Shown one piece after another: positions 51,471 through 63,900 of a DNA stretch of 64,000 nucleotides. Below the pieces are notes generated by a model. It did not search any database. It had not been told where the DNA came from and saw only the letters and a list, made by a program, of their open reading frames with translations. Position 1 is the stretch's first letter; each line of letters opens with the position of its first letter. The stretch is from Hydractinia symbiolongicarpus (taxonomy: Eukaryota; Cnidaria; Hydrozoa; Anthoathecata; Hydractiniidae): the NCBI RefSeq assembly GCF_029227915.1, contig NC_079878.1, forward strand, positions 3,350,001 through 3,414,000. The letters run 5' to 3'. Position numbers and translations under genes: made by a program.

Positions 51471-54400
51471 ATGAGACTTGTAGTTTTTAAAAATGTTTAC
51501 ATTTTTGATGGGACGCTGAATAAAAGAAGCTTAATCGCCGGCACACGAAAACCCGCGATTTCCCGTAAATCCCGGACTGGGCCCGTATAGTCAAAAGTAT
51601 ACAAAGAAAGTACCCAGGGAGTAAACTCATTTCCCGAACGATTTTTTAAATTATTTTTTCACCACTAAAACGCATGAGACTTGTAGTTTTTAAAAGTGTT
51701 TTCATTTTTGATGAGACGCTGAATAAAAGAAGTTTAATCGCCGGCAAAGGAAAACCCGCGATTTCCCGTAAATCCCGGACTCGGACCGTATAGTCAAAAG
51801 TATACAAAGAAGGTACCCAGAGAGTAAACTCATTTCCCGAACCATTTTTTAAATTATTTTTTCACCACTAAAACGCATGAGACTTGTAGTTTGCAGAAAT
51901 GTTTTCATTTTTGATGAGACGCTTAATGAAAGTGGTTTAATCGCCGGAAAACGAAAACCCGCGATTTCCCGTAAATCCCAGATTCGGCCGTATAGTCAAA
52001 AGTATACAAAGAAGGTACCCAGGGAGTAAACTCATTTCCCGAACGACTTTTTAAATTATTATTTCACCACTAAAGCCCATGAGACTTGTAGTTTTTAGAA
52101 ATGTTTTCATTTTTGATGAGACGCTTAATGAAAGTGGTTTAATCGCCGGCAAAGGAAAACCCGCGACTTCCCGTAAATCCCCGACTCGGCCCGTATAGTC
52201 AAAAGTATACAAAGAAAGTACCCAGGGAGTAAACTCATTTCCCGAATGATTTTTTAAATTATTTTTTCACCACTAAAACGCATGGGACCTGTAGTTTTCA
52301 GAAATGTTTTCATTTTTGATGAGACGCTTAATGAGAGTGGTTTAATCGTCGGCAAACGAAAACCCGCGATTTCCCGTAAATCCCGGGCTTGGCCCGTATA
52401 GTCGAATGTATACAAGGAAAGTACCCTGTGAGTAAACTCATTTCCAAAACGATTTTTTAATGTATCTTTTCACCACTAAAACGCATGAGACTTGTAGTTT
52501 TCAAAAATGTTTTCATTTTTGATGAGACGCTGAATAAAAGAAGTTTAATCGCCGGCAAACGAAAACCCGCCATTTCTTGTAAACCCCGGACTCGGCCCGT
52601 ATAGTCGAATGCATACAAAGAAAGTACCCAGGAAGTAAACTCATTTCCCGAACGATTTTTTAAATTATTATTTAACCACTAAAGCCCATGAGACTTGTAG
52701 TTTTTAAAAATGTTTCATTTTTGGTGAGACGCTAAATAAAAGAAGTTTAATCGCCGGCAAACGAAAACCCGCCACTTCCCGTAAATCCCCGACTCGGCCC
52801 GTATAGTCAAAAGTATACAAAGAAAGTACCCAGGGAGTAAACTCAATTCCCGAACGATTTTTTAAATTATTTTTTCACCACTAAAACGCATGAGACCTGT
52901 AATTTTCAGAAATGTTTTCAATTTTTATGAGACGCTTAATGAAAGTGGTTTAATCGCCGGCAAACGAAAACCCGCGATTTCCGGTAAATCCCGGGCTTGG
53001 CCCGTATAGTCGAATGTATACAAAGAAAGTACCCTGTGAGTAAACTCATTTCCAAAACGATTTTTTAAAGTATCTTTTCACCACTAAAACCCATGAGACT
53101 TGTAGTTTTCAAAAATGTTTTCATTTTTGATGAGACGCTGAATAAAAGAAGTTTAATCGCCGGCAAACGAAAACCCGCAACTTCCCGTAAATCCCGGATT
53201 CGGGCCGTATAGTCAAAAGTATACAGAGAAAGTACCCAGGGACTAAACTCATTTCCCGAACGATTTTTTAAATTATTTTTTCACCACTAAAACGCATGAG
53301 ACTTGTAGTTTTCCGAAATGTTTTCATTTTTGATGAGACGCTTAATGAAAGTGGTTTAATCGCCGGCAAACGAAAATCCGCGATTTCCCGTAAATCCCGG
53401 ACTTGGCCCGTATAGTCGAATGCATAAAAAGAAAATACCCAGGAAGTAAACTCATTTCCCGAACGATTTTTTAAATTATTATTTAACCACTTAAGCCCAT
53501 GAGACTTGTAGTTTTTAAAAATGTTTTCATTTCTGATGAGACGCTGAATAAAAGAAGTTTAATCGCCGGCAATCGAAAACCCGCGAATTCCCGTAAATCC
53601 CCGACTCGGCCCGTATTGTCAAAAGTATACAAAGAAAGTACCCAGGGAGTAAACTCATTTCCCGAACGATTTTTTAAATTATTATTTAACCACTAAAGCC
53701 CATGAGACTTGTAGTTTTTAAAAATGCTTCATTTTTGGTGAGACGCTGAATAAAAGAAGTTTAATCGCCGGCAAACGATAACCCGCCACTTCCCGTAAAT
53801 CCCCTACTCGGCCCGTATAGTCAAAAGTATACAAAGAAAGTACCCAGGGAGTAAACTCATTTCCCGAACGATTTTTTAAATTATTTTTTCACCACTAAAA
53901 CGCATGAGACCTGTAGTTTTCAGAAATGTTTTCATTTTTGATGAGACGCTTGATGAAAGTGGTTTAATCGCCGGCAAACGAAAACCCGCGATTTCCCGTA
54001 AATCCCGGGCTTGGCCCGTATAGTCGAATGTATACAAAGAAAGTACCCTGTGAGTAAACTCATTTCCAAAACGATTTTTTAAAGTATCTTTTCACCACTA
54101 AAACGCATGGGACTTGTAGTTTACAAAAATGTTTTCACTTTTGATGAGACTATGAATAAAAGAAGTTTAATCGCCGGCAAACGAATACCTGCAATTTCCC
54201 GTAAATCCTGGACTCGGCCCGTATAGTCAAAAGTATACAAAGAAAGTACCCAGGAAGTAAACTCATTTCCCGAACGATTTTTTAAATTATTATTTCACCA
54301 CTAAATCCCATGAGACTTGTAGTTTTTAGAAATGTTTTCATTTTTGATGAGACGCTGAATAAAAGAAGTTTAATTGCCGGCAAACGAAAACCCGCGACTT

Positions 54401-54512
54401 CCCGTAAATCCCGGATTCGGGCCGTATAGTCAAAAGTATACAAAAAAAGTACCCAGGGACTAAACTCATTTCCCGAACGATTTTTTAAATTATTTTTTCA
54501 CCACTAAAACGC
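51471..54512. repeat. Rearranged copy of 47229-51470
   Basis: 51674-52890 matches 47415-48631 at a shift of 4259 bp, and 53296-54310 matches 50254-51268 at 3042 bp. In between this copy has one four-mer instead of two, and one chimeric unit (53093) that starts like 49645 and ends like 50051. Confidence 0.85.
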
Positions 54513-54715
54513 ATGAGACTTGTAGTTTTCAGAAATGTTTTCATTTTTGATGAGACGCTTAATGAAAGTGGTTTAATCGCCGGCAAACGAAAACCCGCGA
54601 TTTCCCGTAAATCCCGGGCTTGGCCCGTATAGTCAAATGTATACAAAGAAAGTACCCTGTGAGTAAACTCATTTCCAAAACGATTTTTTAAATTATCTTT
54701 TCACCACTAAAACGC

Positions 54716-55729
54716 ATGAGACTAGTAATTTTTAGAAATGTTTTCATTTTTGATGAGACGCTGATTAAAAGAAGTTTAATCGCCGGCAAACGAAAACCCG
54801 CGACTTCCCGTAAATCCCGGATTCGGGCCGTATAGTCAAAAGTATACAAAGAAAGTACCCAGGGACTAAACTCATTCCCCGAACGATTTTTTAAATTATT
54901 TTTTCACCACTAAAACGCATGAGACTTGTAGTGTTCAGAAATGTTTTCATTTTTGATGAGACGCTTAATGAAAGTGGTTTAATCGCCGGCAAACGAAAAC
55001 CCGCAATTTCCCGTAAATCCCGGACTTGGCCCGTATAGTCGAATGCATACAAAGAAAGTACCCAGGAAGTAAACTCATTTCCCGAACGATTTTTTAAATT
55101 ATTATTTAACCACTAAAGCCCATGAGACTTGTAGTTTTTAAAAATGTTTTCATTTTTGATGAGACGCTGAATAAAAGAAGTTTAATCGCCGGCAAACGAA
55201 AACCCGCGAATTCCCGTAAATCCCCGACTCGGCCCGTATAGTCAAAAGTATACAAAGAAAGTACCCAGGAAGTAAACTCATTTCCCGAACGATTTTTTAA
55301 ATTATTTTTTTACCACTAAAACGCATGAGACCTGTAGTTTTCAGAAATGTTTTCATTTTTGATGGGACGCTGAATAAAAGAAGTTTAATCGCCGTCACAC
55401 GAAAGCCCGCGATTTCCCGTAAATCCCGGACTGGGCCGTATAGTCAAAAGTATACAAAGAAAGTACCCAGGGAGTAAACTCATTTCCCGAACGATTTTTT
55501 AAATTATTTTTTCACCACTAAAACGCATGAAACTTGTATTTTTTGGAAATGTTTTCATTTTTGATGAGACGCTTAATGAAAGTGGTTTAATCGCCGGCAA
55601 ACGAAAACCCGCGATTTCCCGTAAATCCCGGGCTTGGCCCGTATAGTCAAATGTATACAAAGAAAGTACCCTGTGAGTAAACTCATTTCCAAAACGATTT
55701 TTTAAATTATCTTTTCACCACTAAAACGC
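54716..55729. repeat. Five-monomer HOR, copy 1 (1014 bp)
   Basis: Units 54716 (GACTAGTAATTTTTAG, GCTGATTAAAAG), 54919 (TAGTGTTCAG), 55122, 55325 and 55527 (CATGAAACTTG) recur in the next 1014 bp with no difference that I noticed. Confidence 0.92.
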
Positions 55730-56743
55730 ATGAGACTAGTAATTTTTAGAAATGTTTTCATTTTTGATGAGACGCTGATTAAAAGAAGTTTAATCGCCGG
55801 CAAACGAAAACCCGCGACTTCCCGTAAATCCCGGATTCGGGCCGTATAGTCAAAAGTATACAAAGAAAGTACCCAGGGACTAAACTCATTCCCCGAACGA
55901 TTTTTTAAATTATTTTTTCACCACTAAAACGCATGAGACTTGTAGTGTTCAGAAATGTTTTCATTTTTGATGAGACGCTTAATGAAAGTGGTTTAATCGC
56001 CGGCAAACGAAAACCCGCAATTTCCCGTAAATCCCGGACTTGGCCCGTATAGTCGAATGCATACAAAGAAAGTACCCAGGAAGTAAACTCATTTCCCGAA
56101 CGATTTTTTAAATTATTATTTAACCACTAAAGCCCATGAGACTTGTAGTTTTTAAAAATGTTTTCATTTTTGATGAGACGCTGAATAAAAGAAGTTTAAT
56201 CGCCGGCAAACGAAAACCCGCGAATTCCCGTAAATCCCCGACTCGGCCCGTATAGTCAAAAGTATACAAAGAAAGTACCCAGGAAGTAAACTCATTTCCC
56301 GAACGATTTTTTAAATTATTTTTTTACCACTAAAACGCATGAGACCTGTAGTTTTCAGAAATGTTTTCATTTTTGATGGGACGCTGAATAAAAGAAGTTT
56401 AATCGCCGTCACACGAAAGCCCGCGATTTCCCGTAAATCCCGGACTGGGCCGTATAGTCAAAAGTATACAAAGAAAGTACCCAGGGAGTAAACTCATTTC
56501 CCGAACGATTTTTTAAATTATTTTTTCACCACTAAAACGCATGAAACTTGTATTTTTTGGAAATGTTTTCATTTTTGATGAGACGCTTAATGAAAGTGGT
56601 TTAATCGCCGGCAAACGAAAACCCGCGATTTCCCGTAAATCCCGGGCTTGGCCCGTATAGTCAAATGTATACAAAGAAAGTACCCTGTGAGTAAACTCAT
56701 TTCCAAAACGATTTTTTAAATTATCTTTTCACCACTAAAACGC
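55730..56743. repeat. Five-monomer HOR, copy 2 (1014 bp)
   Basis: Shares every private mark of copy 1, including the rare ATTCCCCGAACG and TAGTGTTCAG. The units after it (56744, 56885) are the two adjacent deletion monomers. Confidence 0.92.
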
Positions 56744-56884
56744 ATGAGACTTGTAATTTTTAGAAATGTTTTCCCGTAAATCCTGGGCTTGGCCCGTATA
56801 GTCAAATGTATACAAAGGAAGTACCCTGTGAGTAAACTCATTTCCAAAACGATTTTTTAAATTATCTTCTCACCACTACAACGC
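56744..56884. repeat. 141 bp monomer with 62 bp deletion
   Basis: AGAAATGTTTTC joins CCGTAAATCCTGG near 56773. The T-run followed by C that borders both ends of the lost segment is short shared homology, so slippage or end-joining is a plausible cause. Confidence 0.9.
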
Positions 56885-57070
56885 ATGAGACTTGTAGTTT
56901 TTGGAAATGTTTTCATTTTTGATGAGTTTAATCGCCGGCAAACGAAAACCCGCCATTTCCCGTAAACCCCGGACTCGGCCCGTATAGTCAAAGGTATACA
57001 AAGAAAGTACCCAGGAAGTAAACTCATTTCCCGAACGATTTTTTAAATTATTATTTAACCACTAAAGCCC
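56885..57070. repeat. 186 bp monomer with 17 bp deletion
   Basis: TTTTTGATGAG leads directly into TTTAATCGCCGG, losing the 17 bases that hold most of the type A/B diagnostic segment. It directly follows another deletion monomer; two such units side by side occur nowhere else in the window. Confidence 0.9.
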
Positions 57071-60000
57071 ATGAGACTTGTAGTTTTTAAAAATGTTTTC
57101 ATTTTTGATGAGACGCTGAATAAAAGAAGTTTAATCGCCGGCAAACGAAAACCCGCGATTTCCCGTAAATCCCCGACTCGGCCCGTATAGTCAAATGTAT
57201 ACAAAGAAAGTACCCTGTGAGTAAACTCATTTCCAAAACGATTTTTTAAATTATTTTTTCACCACTAAAACGCATGAGACCTGTAGTTTTCAGAAATGTT
57301 TTCATTTTTGATGAGACGCTTAATGAAAGTGGTTTAATTGCCGGCAAACGAAAACCCGCGATTTCCCGTAAATCCCGGGCTTGGCCCGTATAGTCGAATG
57401 TATACAAAGAAATTACCCTGTGAGTAAACTCATTTCCAAAACGATTTTTTAAAGTATCTTTTCACCACTAAAACGCATGAGACTTGTAGTTTTCAAAAAT
57501 GTTTTCATTTTTGATGAGACGCTGAATAAAAGAAGTTTAATCGCCGGCAAACGAAAACCCGCCATTTCCCGTAAACCCCGGACTCGGCCCGTATAGTCAA
57601 AAGTATACAAAGAAAGTACCCAGGGAGTAAACTCATTTCCCGAACGATTTTTTAAATTATTTTTTCACCACTAAAACGCATGGGACTTGTAGTTTACAAA
57701 AATGTTTTCATTTTTGATGAGACTCTGAATAAAAGAAGTTTAATCGCCGGCAAACGAAAACCTGCGATTTCCCGTAAATCCCGGACTCGGCCCGTATAGT
57801 TAAAAGTATACAAAGAAAGTACCCAGGGAGTAAACTCATTTCCAGAACGATTTTTTAAATTATTATTTCACCACTAAATCCCATGAGACTTGTAGTTTTT
57901 AGAAATGTTTTCATTTTTGATGAGACGCTGAATAAAAGAAATTTAATCGCCGGCAAACGAAAACCCGCGACTTCCCGTAAATCCCGGATTCGGGCCGTAT
58001 AGTCAAAAGTATACAAAGAAAGTACCCAGGGACTAAACTCATTTTCCGAACGATTTTTTAAATTATTTTTTCACCACTAAAACGCATGAGACTTGTAGTT
58101 TTCAGAAACGTTTTCATTTTTGATAAGACGCTTAATGAAAGTGGTTTAATCGTCGGCAAACGAAAACCCGCGATTTCCCGTAAATCCCGGACTTGGCCCG
58201 TATAGTCGAATGCATACAAAGAAAGTACCCAGGAAGTAAACTCATTTCCCGAACGATTTTTTAAATTATTATTTAACCACTAAAGCCCATGAGACTTGTA
58301 GTTTTTAAAAATGTTTTCATTTTTGATGAGACGCTGAATAAAAGAAGTTTAATCGCCGGCAAACGAAAACCCGCGAATTCCCGTAAATCCCCGACTCGGC
58401 CCGTATAGTCAAAAGTATACAAAGAAAGTACCCAGGGAGTAAACTCATTTCCCGAACGATTTTTTAAATTATTTTTTCACCACTAAAACGCATGAGACCT
58501 GTAGTTTTCAGAAATGTTTTCATTTTTGATGGGACGCTGAATAAAAGAAGTTTAATCGCCGTCACACGAAAACCCGCGATTTCCCGTAAATCCCGGACTG
58601 GGCCCGTATATTCAAAAGTATACAAAGAAAGTACCCAGGGAGTAAACTCATTTCCCGAACGATTTTTTAAATTATTTTTTCACCACTAAAACGCATGAGA
58701 CTTGTAGTTTTCAAAAGTGTTTTCATTTTTGATGAGACGCTGAATAAAAGAAGTTTAATCGCCGGCAAACGAAAACCCGCGATTTCCCGTAAATCCCGGA
58801 CTCGGCCCGTATAGTCAAAAGTATACAAAGAAGGTACCCAGGGAGTAAACTCATTTTCCGAACGATTTTTTAAATTATTTTTTCACCACTAAAACGCATG
58901 ACACTTGTATTTTTTAGAAATGTTTTCATTTTTGATGAGACGCTTAATGAAAGTGGTTTAATCGCCGGCAAACGAAAACCCGCGATTTCCCGTAAATCCC
59001 GGGCTTGGCCCGTATAGTCAAATGTATACAAAGAAAGTACCCTGTGAGTAAACTCATTTCCAAAACGATTTTTTAAATTATCTTTTCACCACTAAAACGC
59101 ATGAGACTTGTAGTTTTCAGAAATGTTTTCATTTTTGATAAGACGCTTAATGAAAGTGGTTTAATCACCGGCAAACGAAAATCCGCGATTTCCCGTAAAT
59201 CCTGGGCTTGGCCTGTATAGTCAAAAGTATACAAAGAAAGTACCCAGGGAGTAAACTCATTTCCCGAACGATTTTTTAAATTATTATTTCACCACTAAAT
59301 CCCATGAGACTTGTAGTTTTTAGAAATGTTTTCATTTTTGATGAGACGCTGAATAAAAGAAGTTTAATCGCCGGCAAACGAAAACCCGCGACTTCCCGTA
59401 AATCCCGGATTCCGGCCGTATAGTCAAAAGTATACAAAGAAAGTACCCAGGGACTAAACTCATTTCCCGAACGATTTTTTAAATTATTTTTTCACCACTA
59501 AAACGCATGAGACTTGTAGTTTTCAGAAATGTTTTCATTTTTGATAAGACGCTTAATGAAAGTGGTTTAATCGCCGGCAAACGAAAATCCGCGATTTCCC
59601 GTAAATCCCGGACTTGGCCCGTATAGTCGAATGCATACAAAGAAAGTACCCAGGAAGTAAACTCATTTCCCGAACGATTTTTTAAATTATTATTTAACCA
59701 CTAAAGCCCATGAGACTTGTAGTTTTTAAAAATGTTTTCATTTTTGATGAGACGCTGAATAAAAGAAGTTTAATCGCCGGCAAACGAAAACCCGCGAATT
59801 CCCGTAAGTCCCCGACTCGGCCCGTATAGTCAAAAGTATACAAAGAAAGTACCCAGGGAGTAAACTCATTTCCCGAACGATTTTTTAAATTATTTTTTCA
59901 CCACTAAAACGCATGAGACCTGTAGTTTTCAGAAATGTTTTCATTTTTGATGGGACGCTGAATAAAAGAAGTTTAATCGCCGTCACACGAAACCCCGCGA

Positions 60001-60926
60001 TTTCCCGTAAATCCCGAACTGGGCCCGTATATTCAAAAGTATACAAAGAAAGTACCCAGGGAGTAAACTCATTTCCCGAACGATTTTTTAAATTATTTTT
60101 TCACCACTAAAACGCATGAGACTTGTAGTTTTCAAAAGTGTTTTCATTTTTGATGAGACGCTGAATAAAAGAAGTTTAATCGCCGGCAAACGAAAACCCG
60201 CGATTTCCCGTAAATCCCGGACTCGGCCCGTATAGTCAAAAGTATACAAAGAAGGTACCCAGGGAGTAAACTCATTTTTCGAACGATTTTTTAAATTATT
60301 TTTTCACCACTAAAACGCATGAGACTTGTAGTTTGCAGAAATGTTTTCATTTTTGGTGAGACGCTTAATGAAAGTGGTTTAATCGCCGGCAAACGAAAAC
60401 CCGCGATTTCCCGTAAATCCCGGACTCCGCCGTATAGTCAAAAGTATACAAAGAAGGTACCCAGGGAGTAAACTCATTTCCCGAACGATTTTTTAAATTA
60501 TTTTTTGATCACTAAAACGCATGAGACTTGTATTTTTTAGAAATGTTTTCATTTTTGATGAGACGCTTAATGAAAGTGGTTTAATCGCCGGCAAACAAAA
60601 ACCCGCGATTTCCCGTAAATCCCGGGCTTGGCCCGTATAGTCAAATGTATACAAAGAAAGTACCCTGTGAGTAAACTCATTTCCAAAACGATTTTTTAAA
60701 TTATCTTTTCACCACTAAAACGCATGAGACTTGTAATTTTTAGAAATGTTTTCATTTTTGATGAGACGTTTAATGAAAGTGGTTTAATCGCCGGCAAACG
60801 AAAACCCGCCATTTCCCGTAAACCCCGGACTCGGCCCGTATAGTCAAAAGTATACAAAGAAAGTACCCAGGAAGTAAACTCATTTCCCGAACGATTTTTT
60901 AAATTATTATTTAACCACTAAAGCCC
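57071..60926. repeat. 19-monomer HOR, copy 1 (3856 bp)
   Basis: Anchors 57071, 57274, 57477, 57680 and 57883 map to 60927, 61130, 61333, 61536 and 61739 at a constant 3856 bp. Inside it, units 57883-58897 recur at 59304-60318, a nested 1421 bp seven-mer shift. The 60319 unit (202 bp) is an extra monomer in the second nested pass. Confidence 0.83.
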
Positions 60927-63900
60927 ATGAGACTTGTAGTTTTTAAAAATGTTTTCATTTTTGATGAGACGCTGAATAAAAGAAGTTTAATCGCCGGCAA
61001 ACGAAAACCCGCGAATTCCCGTAAATCCCCGACTCGGCCCGTATAGTCAAAAGTATACAAAGAAAGTACCCAGGGAGTAAACTCATTTCCCGAACGATTT
61101 TTTAAATTATTTTTTCACCACTAAAACGCATGAGACCTGTAGTTTTGAGAAATGTTTTCATTTTTGATGAGACGCTTAATGAAAGTGGTTTCATCGTCGG
61201 CAAACGAAAACCCGCGATTTCCCGTAAATCCCGGGCTTGGCCCGTATAGTCGAATGTATACAAAGAAAGTACCCTGTGAGTAAACTCATTTCCAAAACGA
61301 TTTTTTAAAGTATCTTTTCACCACTAAAACGCATGAGACTTGTAGTTTTCAAAAATGTTTTCATTTTTGATGAGACGCTGAATAAAAGAAGTTTAATCGC
61401 CGGCAAACGAAAACCCGCCATTTCCCGTAAACCCCGGACTCGGCCCGTATAGTCAAAAGTATACAAAGAAAGTACCCAGGGAGTAAACTCATTTACCGAA
61501 CGATTTTTTAAATTATTTTTTCACCACTAAAACGCATGGGACTTGTAGTTTACAAAAATGTTTTCATTTTTGATGAGACTCTGAATAAAAGAAGTTTAAT
61601 CGCCGGCAAACGAAAACCTGCGATTTCCCGTAAATCCCGGACTCGGCCCGTATAGTCAAAAGTATACAAAGAAAGTTCCCAGGGAGTAAACTCATGTCCC
61701 GAACGATTTTTTAAATTAATATTTCACCACTAAAGCCCATGAGACTTGTAGTTTTTAGAAATGTTTTCACTTTTGATCAGACGCTGAATAAAAGAAGTTT
61801 AATCGCCGGCAAACGAAAACCCGCGACTTCCCGTAAATCCCGGATTCGGGCCGTATAGTCAAAAGTATACAAAGAAAGTACCCAGGGACTAAACTCATTT
61901 CCCGAACGATTTTTTAAATTATTTTTTCACTACTAAAACGCATGAGACTTGTAGTTTTCAGAAATGTTTTCATTTTTGATGAGACGCTTAATGAAAGTGG
62001 TTTAATCGCCGGCAAACGAAAACCCGCGAATTCCCGTAAATCCCCGACTCGGCCCGTATAGTCAAAAGTATACAAAGAAAGTACCCAGGGAGTAAACTCA
62101 TTTCGCGAACGATTTTTTAAATTATTTTTTCACCACTAAAACGCATGAGACCTGTAGTTTTTAGAAATGTTTTCATTTTTGATGGGACGCTGAATAAAAG
62201 AAGTTTAATCGCCGGCACACGAAAACCCGCGATTTCCCGTAAATCCCGGACTGGGCCCGTATATTCAAAAGTATACAAAGAAAGTACCCAGGGAGTAAAC
62301 TCATTTCCTGAACGATTTTTAAATTATTTTTTCACCACTAAAACGCATGAGACTTGTAGTTTTCAAAAGTGTTTTCATTTTTGATGAGACGCTGAATAAA
62401 AGAAGTTTAATCGCCGGCAAACGAAAACCCGCGATTTCCCGTAAATCCGGGACTCGGCCCGTATAGTCAAAAGTATACAAAGAAGGTACCCAGGGAGTAA
62501 ACTCATTTCCCGAACGATTTTTTAAATTATTTTTTCACCACTAAAACGCATGAGACTTGTAGTTTGCAGAAATGTTTTCATTTTTAATGAGACGCTTAAT
62601 GAAAGTGGTTTAATCGCCGGCAAACGAAAACCCGTGATTTCCCGTAAATCTCGGGCTTGGCCCGTATAGTCAAATGTATACAAAGAAAGTACCCTGTGAG
62701 TAAACTCATTTCCAAAACGATTTTTTAAATTATCTTTTCACCACTAAAACGCATGAGACTTGTAGTTTTCAAAAATGTTTTCGTTTTTGATGAGACGCTG
62801 AATAAAAGAAGTTTAATCGCCGGCAAACGAAAACCCGCCATTTCCCGTAAACCCCGGACTCGGCCCGTATAGTCAAAAGTATACAAAGAAAGTACCCGGG
62901 GAATAAACTCATTTCCCGAACGATTTTTTAAATTATTTTTTCACCACTAAAGCGCATGGGACTTGTAGTTTACAAAAATGTTTTTATTTTTGATGAGACG
63001 CTGAATAAAAGAAGTGTAATCGCCGGCAAACGAAAACCTGCGATTTCCCGTAAATCCCGGACTCGGCCCGTATAGTCAAAAGTATACAAAGAAAGCACCC
63101 AGGGAGAAAACTCATTTCCCGAACGATTTTTTAAATTATTATTTCACCACTAAAGCCCATGAGACTTGTAGTTTTTAAAAGTGTTTTCATTTTAGATGAG
63201 ACGCTAAATAAAAGAAGTTTAATCGCCGGCAAATGAAAACCCGCGACTTCCCGTAAATCCCGGACTCGGGCCGTATAGTCAAAAGTATACAAAGAAAGTA
63301 CCCAGGGAGTAAACTCATTTCCCGAACGATTTTTTAAATTATTTTTTCACTACTAAAACGCATGAGACTTGTAGTTTTCAGAAATGTTTTCATTTTTGAT
63401 GAGACGCTTAATGAAAGTGGTTTAATCGCCGGCAAACGAAAACCCGCGATTTCCCGTAAATCCCGGGCTTGGCCCGTATAGTCGAATGCATACAAAGAAA
63501 GTACCCAGGGAGTAAACTCATTTCCCGAACCATTTTTTAAATTATTATTTAACCACTAAAGCCCATGAGACTTGTAGTTTTTAAAAATGTTTTCATTTTT
63601 GATGAGACGCTGAATAAAAGAAGTTTAATCGCTGGCAAACGAAAACCCGCGACTTCCCGTAAATCCCCGACTCGGCCCGTATAGTCAAAAGTATACAAAG
63701 AAAGTACCCAGGGAGTAAACTCATTTCCCGAACAATTTTTTAAATTATTTTTTCACCACTAAAACGCATGAGACCTGTAGTTTTCAAAAATGTTTTCATT
63801 TTTGATGAGACGCTGAAAAAAAGAAGTTTAATTGCTGGCAAACGAAAACCCGCCATTTCCCGTAAACCCCGAACTCGGCCCATATAGTCAAAAGTATACA

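Noticed and set aside
373-62384. Repeated plus-strand 65-codon ORFs (for example 373-570, 8525-8722, 19720-19917, 50457-50654, 58492-58689) and a 79-codon one at 62145
   Set aside because: They are one monomer read from its anchor ATG to a TAA just before the next anchor. Most monomers carry an in-frame TAG at GTATAGTC; only units with GTAAAGTC, GTATTGTC or GTATATTC stay open. The 203 bp period breaks frame at every unit, and I saw no ribosome-binding or splice context or domain.
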